From contig CAILCG010000016.1 of assembly GCA_903832665.1 (NCBI GenBank), positions 124,001 through 188,000 of the forward strand: a stretch of 64,000 nt of DNA, written 5' to 3'. Below the pieces are notes generated by a model. The model saw nothing but the letters and a program-made list of their open reading frames with translations, had not been told where the DNA came from and did not search any database. Of this stretch, positions 11,101 through 19,963 are shown in pieces; the stretch's first letter is position 1; each line of letters starts with the position of its first letter. The position numbers and the translations under genes were made by a program. This DNA comes from an uncultured Methanomicrobiales archaeon (GTDB taxonomy: Archaea; Halobacteriota; Methanomicrobia; Methanomicrobiales; Methanospirillaceae).

Positions 11101-14100
11101 ATCCTTTGGATCCAGTTCAAGGGTCCGGGTAAAGGCGTCAACAACACCGGGGTAATCTTCCAGCAATGCCAGAACCTGTCCTTTTTCAAACCAGGTAGCT
11201 GCGTCTTCCGGTCCAAGTTCTATCGAACGGTTCAGGGAATCCAGTGCATCGGGGTATCGGCCACAGACCAGGAGTGCATGGGCCCGACTGAAAAAGATCG
11301 CAGCGTCATTCCGACCAAGAGTTATTGCCTGATCAAAAACAACAACCGCTTCTTCGTATCGTTCGAGAGTCGCAAACACGAGTCCTTTCTGGAAGGCGGC
11401 AGCCGCGTGGCTGGGATCGGACTCAAGGACGAGATCGAATGCAAGAAGCGCTTCTTCGAACCTGTGAAGACAGGTTAATGCAAGCGCCCTTTGGTACAGG
11501 ACGACTGCATCTCCGGGAGTGAATTCCAGCATCTGATCAAAAGACCGAAGAGCATTTTCGAACCGTTCAAGGAGCGCATATGCCAGACCGGACTGGTAGA
11601 TTGCGTCGTGAATAGAAGAATCGCGAGAAAGTGCTGTTTTGAATTCCCGTATTGCCGGCTCATATTTTGCAAGAGCATTCAGCGCGAGTCCTTTCCGGTA
11701 GTGTGCTCCGGCGTTGTCGGGATCGTACTCGAGCGCATAGTCTAACGATTTGATCGCTTCAGAATAATTTCCCCCCCTGGCAAGGGCAAGTCCTTTTCCA
11801 AAGGCCGCATCTGCGAATGCCGAATCCAGAGATAGCGCGAGATCGAACGCAGCAATGGCTTCATCATCCCGTCCCAGTGCAGACAGTGCCTGACCTTTTC
11901 CAAAAGCTGCATGGGCATCTTTCGGACTCAGTTCGAGGGTCTTTTCAAATGCTTTGACGGCACCGCTAAAGTCTCCCAGCAATGACAGTACCTGTCCTTT
12001 ATCATACCAGGTGATCGCATCCTCCGGGGCAAGTTCAATTGAACGGTTCAGGGATCCCAAAGCATCGCTGTACCGCCCGGCTACCAGGAGGGCATGTCCG
12101 CGACTGAAGGTAATACCGGCCGTCTCCTCCCCAAGCGTAAGAGCCATGTCGAACGATGCAATCGCCTCATCATTCCGGCCAAGGATGAAAAGGGCCACTC
12201 CTTTGTTGTATGCAGCGCTCTGGTGCTGCGGGTTGAGTTCCAGGGTACGCTCGTAGGCAGAAAGAGCTTCTTCGAATCGTTCGATCTTCTGCAGCGTCTC
12301 TGCTTTTTCGAACCAGGCAACCGTACAGGAACTGTCGTTTGCGAGGGCATTATCAAACGCGTGCAATGCATCATCATACAGTGCCATCCGGGCATATCCC
12401 TGGCCTTTGTAGTACCAGGCCGCGGTATTCTGCCCGTCAATTGCCAGTACTTTTTCAAAGAGGGTGATGGCATCTTCCCAGCGCCGGAGGTGCATGTATG
12501 CCTTTGCCCGGAAGAACAGGGTCTTTACATCCTGGGGCCTCTGTTTTAAGGATTTGCCCAGTGCCTCTACCGATTCCTTGTACCGGTCCAGGCGATACAA
12601 GGCATATCCCTTGCATGTAAGGATATCCGGGTTTGCCTTGTCAGAATCCAGTGCATGATCGAACGATATAACCGCATCCTCGTACTTTTTGAGATTAACG
12701 AGTGCCTCGCCGCGCCCGCGGTGTGACTGCCCGTTCTCGGGATCGAGAAGAAGGGCTGCATCGAATGACTCAATGGCATCTTCATACCGCCCTATATGGG
12801 CAAGGGCCAGACCTTTTGCCAGGAAAGACGGGGCATCCTGGCGGTCCTGGGAAAGGGCCCGGTCGAACGAGAGGATCGCTTCAGGGTAATTCTCCAGTTC
12901 AAAGAGTACAAATCCTTTTTCCGCATGAACCCGGGACGTGTCGAGCCCGAGGGAAATACACTGGTTGAAGACCTCAAGAGCAGGTGCAGCCTGTTTCATC
13001 CGGGTCAGGGCCAGTCCTTTTTCATACAGAATGTCTACCGTGCCCGGACTGACTGCCAGGAACGCGTCGAAGGTTTCTATGGCGGATTCATACATTTTAA
13101 GGGTGAATAATGCCCTTCCCTTGCCACTCAGGGCATCGGTATTTACCGGATTGAGCCCCAGCGCATGATCGAACGAACCGATTGCGTCGTCAAAAAGTTG
13201 CAGCCTTACCTGTGCCATCCCGCTATAGAGAAATGCCCGTTCACAGGAAGTGTCGAGATGGGTGACCCGGTGGTAAGCCGGAATCGCTTTGTCATAGAGT
13301 TCCTGTTTGTCAAATGCCCGGGCCTGCCCGTAGAGTGCGGTCACTTCTTGTGGTGCCACAGCAATTACCCGGCCGAATGCGTCGGCGGCTTCGGGATACC
13401 GGGCCAGGACAAACAGCGCACGTCCTTTCTGGAGGTAGGCCGGTTCGAAATCGGGGATGGTGTTGTTTGCCTGTTCAAAAGCAGCCACCGCATCAGAAAA
13501 ATTACCGGTCCTGAACAATGCAATACCCTTATAATAGAACGCTTCTCCAAAAGCGGGTTGGCTGGCGAGCGCCCGGTCAAAGGAACCTGCTGCTTCTGAC
13601 GGAGAGTCCAGGCTGAGCTGGGCACGCCCCTTGTAAAACCATGAGTGGGCACTTTCCGGATCGATCTCGAGTGCACTATTATAGGAGAGGATTGCCTCCT
13701 GGTATCGTTCTTCTGCGGCAAGACAAAATCCTTTGATCAACCACGCATTGGCGATCTTCGGACTGGTCTCGAGGGTACGCGAGAGTGCTTCTATTGCCTC
13801 GGTAAATCTTCCCAGTTCTGCAAGGGAGAGACCCTTGTGATAGAGTGCGTCGGTATATCCCGGGTCCAGTTCAAGAGCCAGAGCAAATGACGACACCGCA
13901 TCATCGTGCTGGACCTGCAGGGCCTGCGTGAGACCTTTCTGGTATACGATATCTGCTCTCTTTGGTTCCAGCGTCTGGGCCGCTTCGAACACAATGATCG
14001 CCTCGGCATAATTCTCCAGACGGATAAAGGCCAGTCCTTTCTGGTAGAATGCATCGGCATTGTCCGGGGTGATCTCGAGCGTGATATTGAAAGAGAGCAC

Positions 14101-17100
14101 TGCCTCTTCGTACATCCCGATTGAACCAAGGGCTATTCCCTTGCGATAGAATGCAGGAGCATACCCGGGAATCAGTTCCAGAACCTGATCAAAGGATTCA
14201 ATGGCCTTTGCAGGATCGTCCAGGTGGATAAGCGCAAGACCACGGTCAAAATATGCCTGGGCATTGGTATGGTCCAGTTCGATAGTCCGGCTGAACGCAC
14301 TGACTGCCTTGTCGTACTGTTCGAGATCCAGCAGGGCGACACCTTTCCGGTACCATGCCCCGGAAAATTCCGGATTGATCTCGATAGCCCGTTCGGCGGC
14401 GGACAGGGAATCTTCATTGCGCCCCAGGTCATGGAGGGCAAGGGCTTTGTAAAACGCTGCATCAGCGGACCGGGGATCGAGTTCCAGGGTGCGATCGAAA
14501 GAATCGAGGGCATCCCGGTACAGGCCAAGGGTGTACAGGGACAGTCCTTTCTGGTAAGCGGCAGCGATATCCGTGGGCTGCAGGGAAAGGGCCCGGTCAA
14601 ATGCCGTGATTGCATCTTTATGCAGCCCGGTTTTTGCGAGCGCGTACCCCCGGTTATAATGCGCCGGTTCGAGACTGGGCTCGATCTCGAGGGCCAGGTC
14701 AAACGAAGCGACCGCTTCGTCAAACCGGGATAGTTTCAGCAGCACGAGCCCTTTCTGGAAATGGGCCTCGCAAAATGCCGGGTTCAGCTCCAGTGCCCGG
14801 TCGTAGGCTTCATTGGCTTCAGGATAATTTTCCAGATCAGACAGTGCCCGCCCTTTATGATAATATGCCGGGGAACTATTGGGCGATTCATGGATCGTCC
14901 GGTCGAAATCCTTGATCGATTCCCGCAGTTTGCCGAGCTGGTACAGGGCCAGTCCCTTGTTCAGTCGTGCGTCAGTGAATTTTGGTTTGATATGAAGGGT
15001 CTTGTCAAAAGAAAAGACCGCCTCGCTGAACATCTCCAGGTCTGCATACGAGAGTCCCTTGTGGTAAAATGCGAGGGCATTTTCCGGATCATAGATCAGA
15101 GCCTTGTCAAAAGCTTCGAGGGCTTCTTTGTTCTGTCCGAGTTTCTGGAGGGCAAGGCCCCGGTTAAAGTGACCCTGGGCATTACTGGTATCATTCTCGA
15201 GATTGCGATCAAAAGATTCGATCGCTTCGGCATACCTGCCCAGTTTGAGGTACGAATATCCCTGGTAATAATTGGCTTCGGTATACGAAGATTCCATCCC
15301 GAGTGCCCGGGTAAATGCGTCAACCGCTTCTTGGTACCGGCCGATCTCTGTTAACGATCGGCCTTTGTTATACCAGGCAGGGGCAGAGGGCCCGAGAGCA
15401 ATGGTCTTTTCAAACGCAACAATGGCATCCTGGTGATCCCCGAGTTTTGCAAGGGCAAGTCCCTTGTGATACTGGGCATCGCTGTTGGCAGGATCGATCT
15501 CCAGCAGCACTTCAAAAACATGGATCGACTCCTCGACCCGGTTGATCTTTTCAAGAGAGAGTCCCTTGTAGTGGAACGCGTCAATGCATCGCTGGTTCAG
15601 GGCAATGGCATTATCAAAGGCATCGATGGCATCCTGGTATCTTCCCAGGTCATAATAGGCCCTGCCGCTCTTTACCCATCCGTCCACGTGCCCGGGATCG
15701 ATCTTTACCGCTTTGGTATAGGCGGCAATGGCATCCTGGGTCTTGCCCAGTTCATTCAATGCATCGCCTTTCCGGACCCAGATGTCCCGCAGGGATGGAT
15801 TCAGGTCAAGTCCGCGGGTGTAGGCAACGATCGCGTCCTGGGTCTTTCCCATATCGTACAGGACATTTCCTTTCTTCACCCAGCCATCCGAAAGGTTCGG
15901 ATCGATCTCAAGGACCTTGGAGAATGCAACCAGGGCTTCGGGTTTTTTGCCGAGGCTGACATTTGCATTTCCTTTCAGCATCCAGATATCAACAAGGGTT
16001 GGGTTTAAAGAAAGAATACGATCTGCGGTTTCTATGGCATCGGTATAGCGTTTGAGCTGGACCAAGGAGCCGGCCCGGTAGATGAGCGCTTCAATGAGCG
16101 AGGGATTTGTCGCAAGACTCCGGTCCAGGCACACGACTGCCTCTTCATGGCGGGAGAGGTGGGCCAGTGCAATGCCCTGGTACATGTAGCCGTCAGAAAG
16201 GGACGGATCCATCCGGGTTGCGGTAACGAGGGCTTCGAGGGCCTTTCCGTACTGCTTGGACTGGAGGTAGGCAATACCCAGGTAGTGATAGGACTGGGGA
16301 TTTGCAGAATCCCGGTCAATGGCCTGCTCGAACGTGCTTACCGCTTCGGCGTAGCGTTCAGACTGGATGAGCGCGATTCCCCGGAAATGATAGGCCGGGG
16401 CATTGGCCGGATCGATCGCGAGTGCCTGGTCGAAAGCCCGTATAGCCTCTTCATAGCGTTCCCGCCCGGCAAGAGATATGCCCAGGTAATAGTAAGCCGG
16501 GCCATTTTCGGGTTGCAGGGCAGTTGCCCGTTCGAACGCCCTGATCGCCTCATCGTAGCGTTCACGCTGGGCAAGTGCAAGTCCCTTGTGATAGAGGGTC
16601 TTTGGATCATCCGGCGAGAGTTCAAGCGCCTGGTCATAGGAGAGCACCGCTTCGAGGTGTTTGCCCATCCGGGCGAGGGCGGCCCCGCGCTCGTACCATG
16701 CCGGGGCACACTGGCGGTTGATCTCCAGCACGCGATCAAAAGCCTTCACTGCCTCTTCTGCCTTCTCCTGTGCAGAAAGTGCAAGCCCGGAATAATACCA
16801 GGCCTGGACATTTCCGGCATCATCCTCAAGCGCCAGGTTGAGTACGGTAACGGCATCGGAAAACCGGGAGAGATTGACCAGGGCAATTCCTTTTTTTACC
16901 GCTGCTTCCGTGAGCTGGGGATTGAGGGCAATCGCCCTCTCGAACGCTTCTACGGATTTTTCTTCAAGGCCCAGGTGCGAAAGGGTTGTCCCTTTTTTGA
17001 GCCAGGCATCCACGAGGGCGGGATTCTGTTCAAGAGCTTGATTGAAGGCAACATTTGCATCTTCGAACCGCTTGAGATGCATGAGGGCATTGCCTTTCTC

Positions 17101-19782
17101 ATATGCCGCATCCGCGTGCTGGGGAGACAGGGAAAGGACCCGGTCAAATGCCGCCACTGCATCGTCAAAGCGGTTCAGCTTCACCAGGGATTTTCCGCGG
17201 TAATACTGGGCATTGACGGAGGTAGGATCACTATCAATGACCCGGTCAAAAGCCAGGACAGCCTCGTTATATGAGCCGATACAAAAAAGAGCCTGGGCTT
17301 TTTCATACAGGGCATCGATATTCTGCGGGTCGAGGGCAATGACGAGATTGAATGTTGTTACGGCTTCGTCGTATTGCCCGGTATTTACCAGCACATGTGC
17401 CTTCCGGGAAAGGATCTCGGCATTATCAGGATCGAACTCAAGAGCCTGGTTATACGAACCAATCGCTTCCTGCAACCGGTTTGAAAGGTTCAGGGCGTTC
17501 CCCCGCTCGAAATAGGCATGGGAGAAGCGGTTGTTGATCTCCAGCGCTTTATCGAATGCACGGATCGATTCGTCAAAACGGTTCAGGGAGAGCAACGCGA
17601 TACCCTTGTGGAACCATGCCCAGACATCCCGCGGGTTATCCTCGAGGGACCGGTTGAAGAGGACAATGGCTTCACCAAACCGGTCAAGGTTCACCAGGGC
17701 AATTCCCTTGCGGACCGATGCTTCGGTATGTTTTGGATTTAAGACCAGAACCTTGTCAAATGCCGTGATTGCGTCATCCTGCCTGCCAAGGGTGGCGAGA
17801 GTGATACCCTTGTGGAACCAGGCATTGATGAGCGAAGGATTCTGTTCAAGGGCTTCGTCAAACGCCAGGAGGGCCTCGTTGAGCTGTTCAAGGTGCACAA
17901 AAGCCATTGCTTTTTCATACAATGCCCCGGCATTCTGCGGAGATAACGCAAGGACACAGTCAAATGCATCGATGGCATCATCGTACCGCTCCAGGTTCAT
18001 GAGCATGATGCCCCGCTGATAGAGCGTCAGCGTGTGGGAAGGATCGATCTCGGCTGCCCGGTCAAAGGCATCGAAGGCATCGCTGTACCTGCCAAGGCTC
18101 GCGAGCGCCAATCCCCGGTTGTAATATGCATTGACATAATTCGGATTGATCCTGATCGCATCTTCAAAAGCCCCGATCGCCTCTTTTGCCAGGTCCAGTT
18201 TTGCAAAGGCAAGACCCAAGTCATAGAAGGCCTGGGCATAGGAGGGTTTTATCTCAATACTTCGCTGGAACGCATCGATTGCCTCTTCATACCTTCCGAG
18301 TTTTGCGAGCAGGAGACCTTTCTGGTGATATGCCTGGGGGTTTTCCGGTTCCGTTGCGAGCGTCCGGTCAAACTCGAGGACTGCTTCGGTGTTTCGCCCC
18401 AGCTTTGCAAGAGCAAATCCCTTGTGATACAGTGCATCCGCGTGGGAGGGTCGGATCCGGAGGGCAATATCATACGCAGTTATGGCCTCGGCAAACCGGC
18501 CGAGATGCGCATACGACAACCCCTTCTGGTAGGCGGCTGCAGCGCAGGAAGGATCCAGGGTCAGCGCATCCTCAAATGATTCGAGGGCTTCCTTGTACCG
18601 GCCCAGGCGGGTGAGTGCCACGCCGCGGTAATAGAAGGATGCAGCATGATCTTCTCTTTTGTCCAGGGCATGGTTGAAGGCATCCAGTGCTTCATCGTAC
18701 CGGTTCAGGTTGATGCAGGAGACTCCCTTGAGGTAAAAGGCATCGGCATTCGACTGGTCAAACGAGAGGGTCCGATCGAAATCCTGGGCTGCTTCATCAT
18801 AATCATTCAGGAATGCATAGGCAATACCCCGGTTGTAATACGTCTGGGCATGGGCAGGATTCAGTTCCTCAGCCTTGTCAAAAGCACTGATCGCTTCAGT
18901 GTAGTGCTGGAGCTGGTTGTGGGCAAGTCCCAGGTGATACCAGGCATCTGCCTGCTGGGGGTTGAGGGAGAGCGCCTGCTTCAGGGCAGAAACCGCTGCA
19001 TCATATTTCCCGGTCTTTAAGAGAGATATTCCGTTTATGGTCCAGATATCTGCATGATCGGGCTCGGATTGGAGAAATTTTGCTGCAGACTGTGCTGCTT
19101 CTTCGTAGCGTTCCTGTTTTGCTAAGATGAAACACCGGTAATACCAGACCCAGACATCGGCAGGGTCAAGCTCGTTGGCCTTCTCAAAAGCGGCCAGCGC
19201 TTCGTCATATTTTCCTATCTCGTAGAGGGATATCCCGCGGTTATAGAATGCCCGGGCATAGGTGGGAACGATCTCAATGGCCTTGTCATATGCAATGATC
19301 GCTTCGTGATGCCTGCCAATATCCCCGAGCGCGATGCCTTTATTGTAGAAAACTTTTGCATGTTTCGGGTCGAGGGTGAGCGCATGATCATAGGCGCTGA
19401 TCGCTTCCTTGAACCGTCCCAGCTCATATAATGCAATGCCTTTTAAGATCCAAGCTTCGGCATTGTCAAACCGTATCGAGAGCAGTTGTTCGCAGGCATC
19501 GAGGGCTTCTTCATTCCTACCAATCTGGGCCAGGGTAGCGGCTTTGTTATACCAGGAATTCGGGTCGCCGGGCTCTATCGAGAGGGCCAGATCATACGAT
19601 GCGATGGCCTCTTCAAATTTCCCCAAGTCGTACAGGGCAATCCCTTTGAAATAATGAGCTTTTGCAAGTTTGGGGAAGAGCGCAAGACCACGGTCGAACA
19701 TGACGATGGCTTCCTGGTACCTGCCAAGGTCATAGAGTTCGATGCCCTGGCGCAACAATGCTTCAGCATCACTCTTATTCAT
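5101..19782 (-). CDS. Giant TPR-repeat protein, 4893 residues
   Basis: A single open frame of 14.7 kb encodes a protein built almost entirely of 34-residue TPR units: 4893/34 gives about 143 repeats from residue 5 to the C-terminus. Each unit keeps the Y/F-x-K-G-x-A-L, A-I-x-A-F/Y-D-x-A-L and x-P pattern (for example YNKGIALGDIGRHHEAIIAY). There is no signal peptide, membrane segment or enzymatic domain, so it should be cytoplasmic. TPR arrays form right-handed superhelical scaffolds with about seven to eight units per turn, so this would be a solenoid of roughly 18 turns. Blocks of eight TPRs are duplicated inside it (see repeat entries). The ATG at 19782 has GAGGT ten bases upstream, and a TATA-like box lies further up. 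The gene is monocistronic, ends in TAA and is convergent with another TPR gene. Partner proteins and function are unknown. Confidence 0.95.
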   Translation of the reverse strand: MNKSDAEALLRQGIELYDLGRYQEAIVMFDRGLALFPKLAKAHYFKGIALYDLGKFEEAIASYDLALSIEPGDPNSWYNKAATLAQIGRNEEALDACEQLLSIRFDNAEAWILKGIALYELGRFKEAISAYDHALTLDPKHAKVFYNKGIALGDIGRHHEAIIAYDKAIEIVPTYARAFYNRGISLYEIGKYDEALAAFEKANELDPADVWVWYYRCFILAKQERYEEAAQSAAKFLQSEPDHADIWTINGISLLKTGKYDAAVSALKQALSLNPQQADAWYHLGLAHNQLQHYTEAISAFDKAEELNPAHAQTYYNRGIAYAFLNDYDEAAQDFDRTLSFDQSNADAFYLKGVSCINLNRYDEALDAFNHALDKREDHAASFYYRGVALTRLGRYKEALESFEDALTLDPSCAAAAYQKGLSYAHLGRFAEAITAYDIALRIRPSHADALYHKGFALAKLGRNTEAVLEFDRTLATEPENPQAYHQKGLLLAKLGRYEEAIDAFQRSIEIKPSYAQAFYDLGLAFAKLDLAKEAIGAFEDAIRINPNYVNAYYNRGLALASLGRYSDAFDAFDRAAEIDPSHTLTLYQRGIMLMNLERYDDAIDAFDCVLALSPQNAGALYEKAMAFVHLEQLNEALLAFDEALEQNPSLINAWFHKGITLATLGRQDDAITAFDKVLVLNPKHTEASVRKGIALVNLDRFGEAIVLFNRSLEDNPRDVWAWFHKGIALLSLNRFDESIRAFDKALEINNRFSHAYFERGNALNLSNRLQEAIGSYNQALEFDPDNAEILSRKAHVLVNTGQYDEAVTTFNLVIALDPQNIDALYEKAQALFCIGSYNEAVLAFDRVIDSDPTSVNAQYYRGKSLVKLNRFDDAVAAFDRVLSLSPQHADAAYEKGNALMHLKRFEDANVAFNQALEQNPALVDAWLKKGTTLSHLGLEEKSVEAFERAIALNPQLTEAAVKKGIALVNLSRFSDAVTVLNLALEDDAGNVQAWYYSGLALSAQEKAEEAVKAFDRVLEINRQCAPAWYERGAALARMGKHLEAVLSYDQALELSPDDPKTLYHKGLALAQRERYDEAIRAFERATALQPENGPAYYYLGISLAGRERYEEAIRAFDQALAIDPANAPAYHFRGIALIQSERYAEAVSTFEQAIDRDSANPQSYHYLGIAYLQSKQYGKALEALVTATRMDPSLSDGYMYQGIALAHLSRHEEAVVCLDRSLATNPSLIEALIYRAGSLVQLKRYTDAIETADRILSLNPTLVDIWMLKGNANVSLGKKPEALVAFSKVLEIDPNLSDGWVKKGNVLYDMGKTQDAIVAYTRGLDLNPSLRDIWVRKGDALNELGKTQDAIAAYTKAVKIDPGHVDGWVKSGRAYYDLGRYQDAIDAFDNAIALNQRCIDAFHYKGLSLEKINRVEESIHVFEVLLEIDPANSDAQYHKGLALAKLGDHQDAIVAFEKTIALGPSAPAWYNKGRSLTEIGRYQEAVDAFTRALGMESSYTEANYYQGYSYLKLGRYAEAIESFDRNLENDTSNAQGHFNRGLALQKLGQNKEALEAFDKALIYDPENALAFYHKGLSYADLEMFSEAVFSFDKTLHIKPKFTDARLNKGLALYQLGKLRESIKDFDRTIHESPNSSPAYYHKGRALSDLENYPEANEAYDRALELNPAFCEAHFQKGLVLLKLSRFDEAVASFDLALEIEPSLEPAHYNRGYALAKTGLHKDAITAFDRALSLQPTDIAAAYQKGLSLYTLGLYRDALDSFDRTLELDPRSADAAFYKALALHDLGRNEDSLSAAERAIEINPEFSGAWYRKGVALLDLEQYDKAVSAFSRTIELDHTNAQAYFDRGLALIHLDDPAKAIESFDQVLELIPGYAPAFYRKGIALGSIGMYEEAVLSFNITLEITPDNADAFYQKGLAFIRLENYAEAIIVFEAAQTLEPKRADIVYQKGLTQALQVQHDDAVSSFALALELDPGYTDALYHKGLSLAELGRFTEAIEALSRTLETSPKIANAWLIKGFCLAAEERYQEAILSYNSALEIDPESAHSWFYKGRAQLSLDSPSEAAGSFDRALASQPAFGEAFYYKGIALFRTGNFSDAVAAFEQANNTIPDFEPAYLQKGRALFVLARYPEAADAFGRVIAVAPQEVTALYGQARAFDKQELYDKAIPAYHRVTHLDTSCERAFLYSGMAQVRLQLFDDAIGSFDHALGLNPVNTDALSGKGRALFTLKMYESAIETFDAFLAVSPGTVDILYEKGLALTRMKQAAPALEVFNQCISLGLDTSRVHAEKGFVLFELENYPEAILSFDRALSQDRQDAPSFLAKGLALAHIGRYEDAIESFDAALLLDPENGQSHRGRGEALVNLKKYEDAVISFDHALDSDKANPDILTCKGYALYRLDRYKESVEALGKSLKQRPQDVKTLFFRAKAYMHLRRWEDAITLFEKVLAIDGQNTAAWYYKGQGYARMALYDDALHAFDNALANDSSCTVAWFEKAETLQKIERFEEALSAYERTLELNPQHQSAAYNKGVALFILGRNDEAIASFDMALTLGEETAGITFSRGHALLVAGRYSDALGSLNRSIELAPEDAITWYDKGQVLSLLGDFSGAVKAFEKTLELSPKDAHAAFGKGQALSALGRDDEAIAAFDLALSLDSAFADAAFGKGLALARGGNYSEAIKSLDYALEYDPDNAGAHYRKGLALNALAKYEPAIREFKTALSRDSSIHDAIYQSGLAYALLERFENALRSFDQMLEFTPGDAVVLYQRALALTCLHRFEEALLAFDLVLESDPSHAAAAFQKGLVFATLERYEEAVVVFDQAITLGRNDAAIFFSRAHALLVCGRYPDALDSLNRSIELGPEDAATWFEKGQVLALLEDYPGVVDAFTRTLELDPKDAHAAFGKGQALAALKRDDDAIVAFDLALSLDSTFIDAAYGKGLTLVRQENYSEAIKSFDYTIDYLPAHAGAHYQKGLSLFAQGKFKKSIKEFKAALDLDPSIHDAIYRSGLACVQLGDPENALRYFDRMLDLTPADPIVMYQRALALINLQRFEEAIPAFDLTLEFNPCLADAAYQKGLALATLERHGDAVVAFDHAITLGQDDARIQFNRAHSLLMCSRYQDALDSLNRSIEFSPEDAATWFEKGQVQVLLGDFTGAVEAFNRTLEMSPKDAHAAFGKGQALFAQGLNEDAVAAFDLTLSFDSTFADAAYGRGLALACLRNYPEAIKSFDYTLQYLPEHAGAHYQKGLALNATGKYEKAIKEFKIALTHDSSIHDAIYQSGLAYMQLGKYEIALQVFDKMLELTPEDATVMYQRALALTKLQRFTEALVPIESALDRENNRADVWILKGSTLYECERYAESLEAFDRSLALEPGNSTAWYRKGKAYLGLEKTRDAIECFEQVLTADPACAQAWFRKGSAHLSTGEFEPAVEALTRALDLRPASANGWYDRGIALFELGRFDDAVSSYDHALAINPKYANACYDKGVALTQLNRDTDAITAFERATGIDPHFDTAFFDTGLANLRLSQYKEAVTAFDKCLKVNASYAPAFYHKGFALSRLKKFKEAVVAFDAAIKLDGGNYEVWNGKGSALAETRQYEKAADAFEKAIGFNPQTYDPHFEKGCAFFRLSRYDDAVAAFLQALSLDDSQRDGHFALGRAYEALGRHEDAILSFDRTIACDPGFTRAYLAKGLALEELGRYDEEITTLAGMLSYEPEHAVSWYHTGIAYERLDMYAEAVEAFERARAGDPFNIPLLFLEGRSLGRLEKYEDAIHILDIALGREPENGEILFEKGRSLTRLDRHTEAAEVLASAAAHLPRQSEPSYEMGLSLVLLGRIADAGVAFDAALRLDSENPAIWVEKGSVLLQLGHYEEAIEAFAQAATYNPESSRAFLEQGRAYALLGRMEDAIPAFDRVLELRPWDACALYEKGLALFTLKKFAEAVRALDGSLVSAPGDTAALYYRSAALAEAGDYTRSAESYEQLLTLTPENAEAWLELGLILAKITRHSEALVAFDRCLGIQPDNFSAVYQKARSLDLLDRTKEAIAVYNKALSLDPAHALSHHFKGKALYRLGRFEEAAKEHDLALEIDPGFVEAFYDKGLSLSSLGMYREAVKTFDKALTLEKNYAAVHYEKGLALAHLGRHEEAIIAFNRDIDLDAGNPLAHYNKGLSLAATGRQADAIEAFDRMLLISPRSLDGWLHRGRSLVELHRYNDAIEAYVKTLEIDPSNAEAWYLKGSALFALGGYEDAIEAFARALQIRPDYTQAFFDKGRSLFQLGMYREAAVSFENALLIEPKNIDALYQKGRTFIWLGRYEDAIGAFDPALRIRPTAGMIWTGKGIALSALSKDPEAINCYNKALGIDGKDAQAHYHLGVSNVRLGRYQEAIRNLDAALSYRPRCSEAFFQKGQALSGLAMYHEAITAFDKALAQNGTFADSWLYRGIAETHLGSYDAALDCYDRAVAIESSYAVPYLYRGIALIQLKRFTEAVEAFDLALENRPDYTEAFYQKGVALVLQKRYEDAIALLDKALELNARYCEAYQQKGIALARIQRYDDAIAAFDAALSITPDSEEALYEKGLALIQNDNLKGAIAAFDRLLAINPGSADALYEKGRAYFSLGNFEGALAAFEHTIEITPTCSPAFFWMGRTYAELGNLDAAITAYNHALENKPRSAETFAYRGIAYAGLEQYRDAIQSYDRALEIDHAASTFVHKAVALAELGMTRDAIDAYDRALEQDGTLAEAWIGKGNAFYDLGKFKEAQSSYEQGLAIDPENVVGWTRHGMSLAGQNKDKAALISYDRAISIDPTFSIAHFTKGSALDALGLYEEAVGAYSDMITLQPEFVDAWIHQGRSLKELEKYQDALTAFKHALELDPTRKEVWMDIGGILDTIGKHDEAKICYDKSR
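9772..12219 (-). repeat. Tandem 816-bp (eight-TPR) super-repeat inside the giant TPR gene
   Basis: Three successive units start at 12015, 11199 and 10383 (reading down), exactly 816 bp apart. Each encodes the same ordered series of eight TPRs, beginning (I/A)TW(Y/F)(D/E)KGQV and passing through KDAHAAFGKGQAL, GAHY(R/Q)KGL and SSIHDAIY(Q/R)SGLA to SLNRSIE(L/F). The third unit keeps the pattern for six TPRs and then diverges. Two TPRs before the first unit match the unit's last two. Shared idiosyncratic phrases, not just TPR consensus, show duplication of a block as a whole. Confidence 0.9.
16603..18030 (-). repeat. Older 816-bp (eight-TPR) duplication inside the giant TPR gene
   Basis: TPRs encoded around 17826-18030 and 17826-17419 (phrases YEKAMAFVHL, ALEQNPSLINAW, RKGIALVNLDRF, DKALEIN) recur exactly 816 bp lower as YEKGNALMHL, ALEQNPALVDAW, KKGIALVNLSRF and DRVLEIN. 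About six units match. The divergence is much larger than in the 9.8-12.2 kb array, so the same eight-TPR block size was used in an older event. Confidence 0.75.
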
Positions 19783-19850
19783 GTATTTTTTTACCTCGCA
19801 ACGATAAATTATGTTAAATTTTTTTCGCGTGCAGTACTAAGTAAGTATAC

Positions 19851-19862
19851 GTTTTATAAAGG
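19851..19862 (-). promoter_or_regulatory. TATA-like promoter of the giant TPR gene
   Basis: On the reverse strand the sequence CCTTTATAAAAC lies about 70-80 bases before the ATG at 19782. Expected transcription start is near 19828, giving a leader of about 45 bases that contains the GAGGT ribosome-binding site at 19793-19797. This is the best archaeal TATA match in the spacer. Confidence 0.5.
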
Positions 19863-19963
19863 CGGCATATACCTTTTCCGGTACTATATATGTACCGCAG
19901 GCATTTATGAATCCTGTTTTTATACCAGCAGGATTTCAGGGAATAATCCGTGAAAAAGGGATT

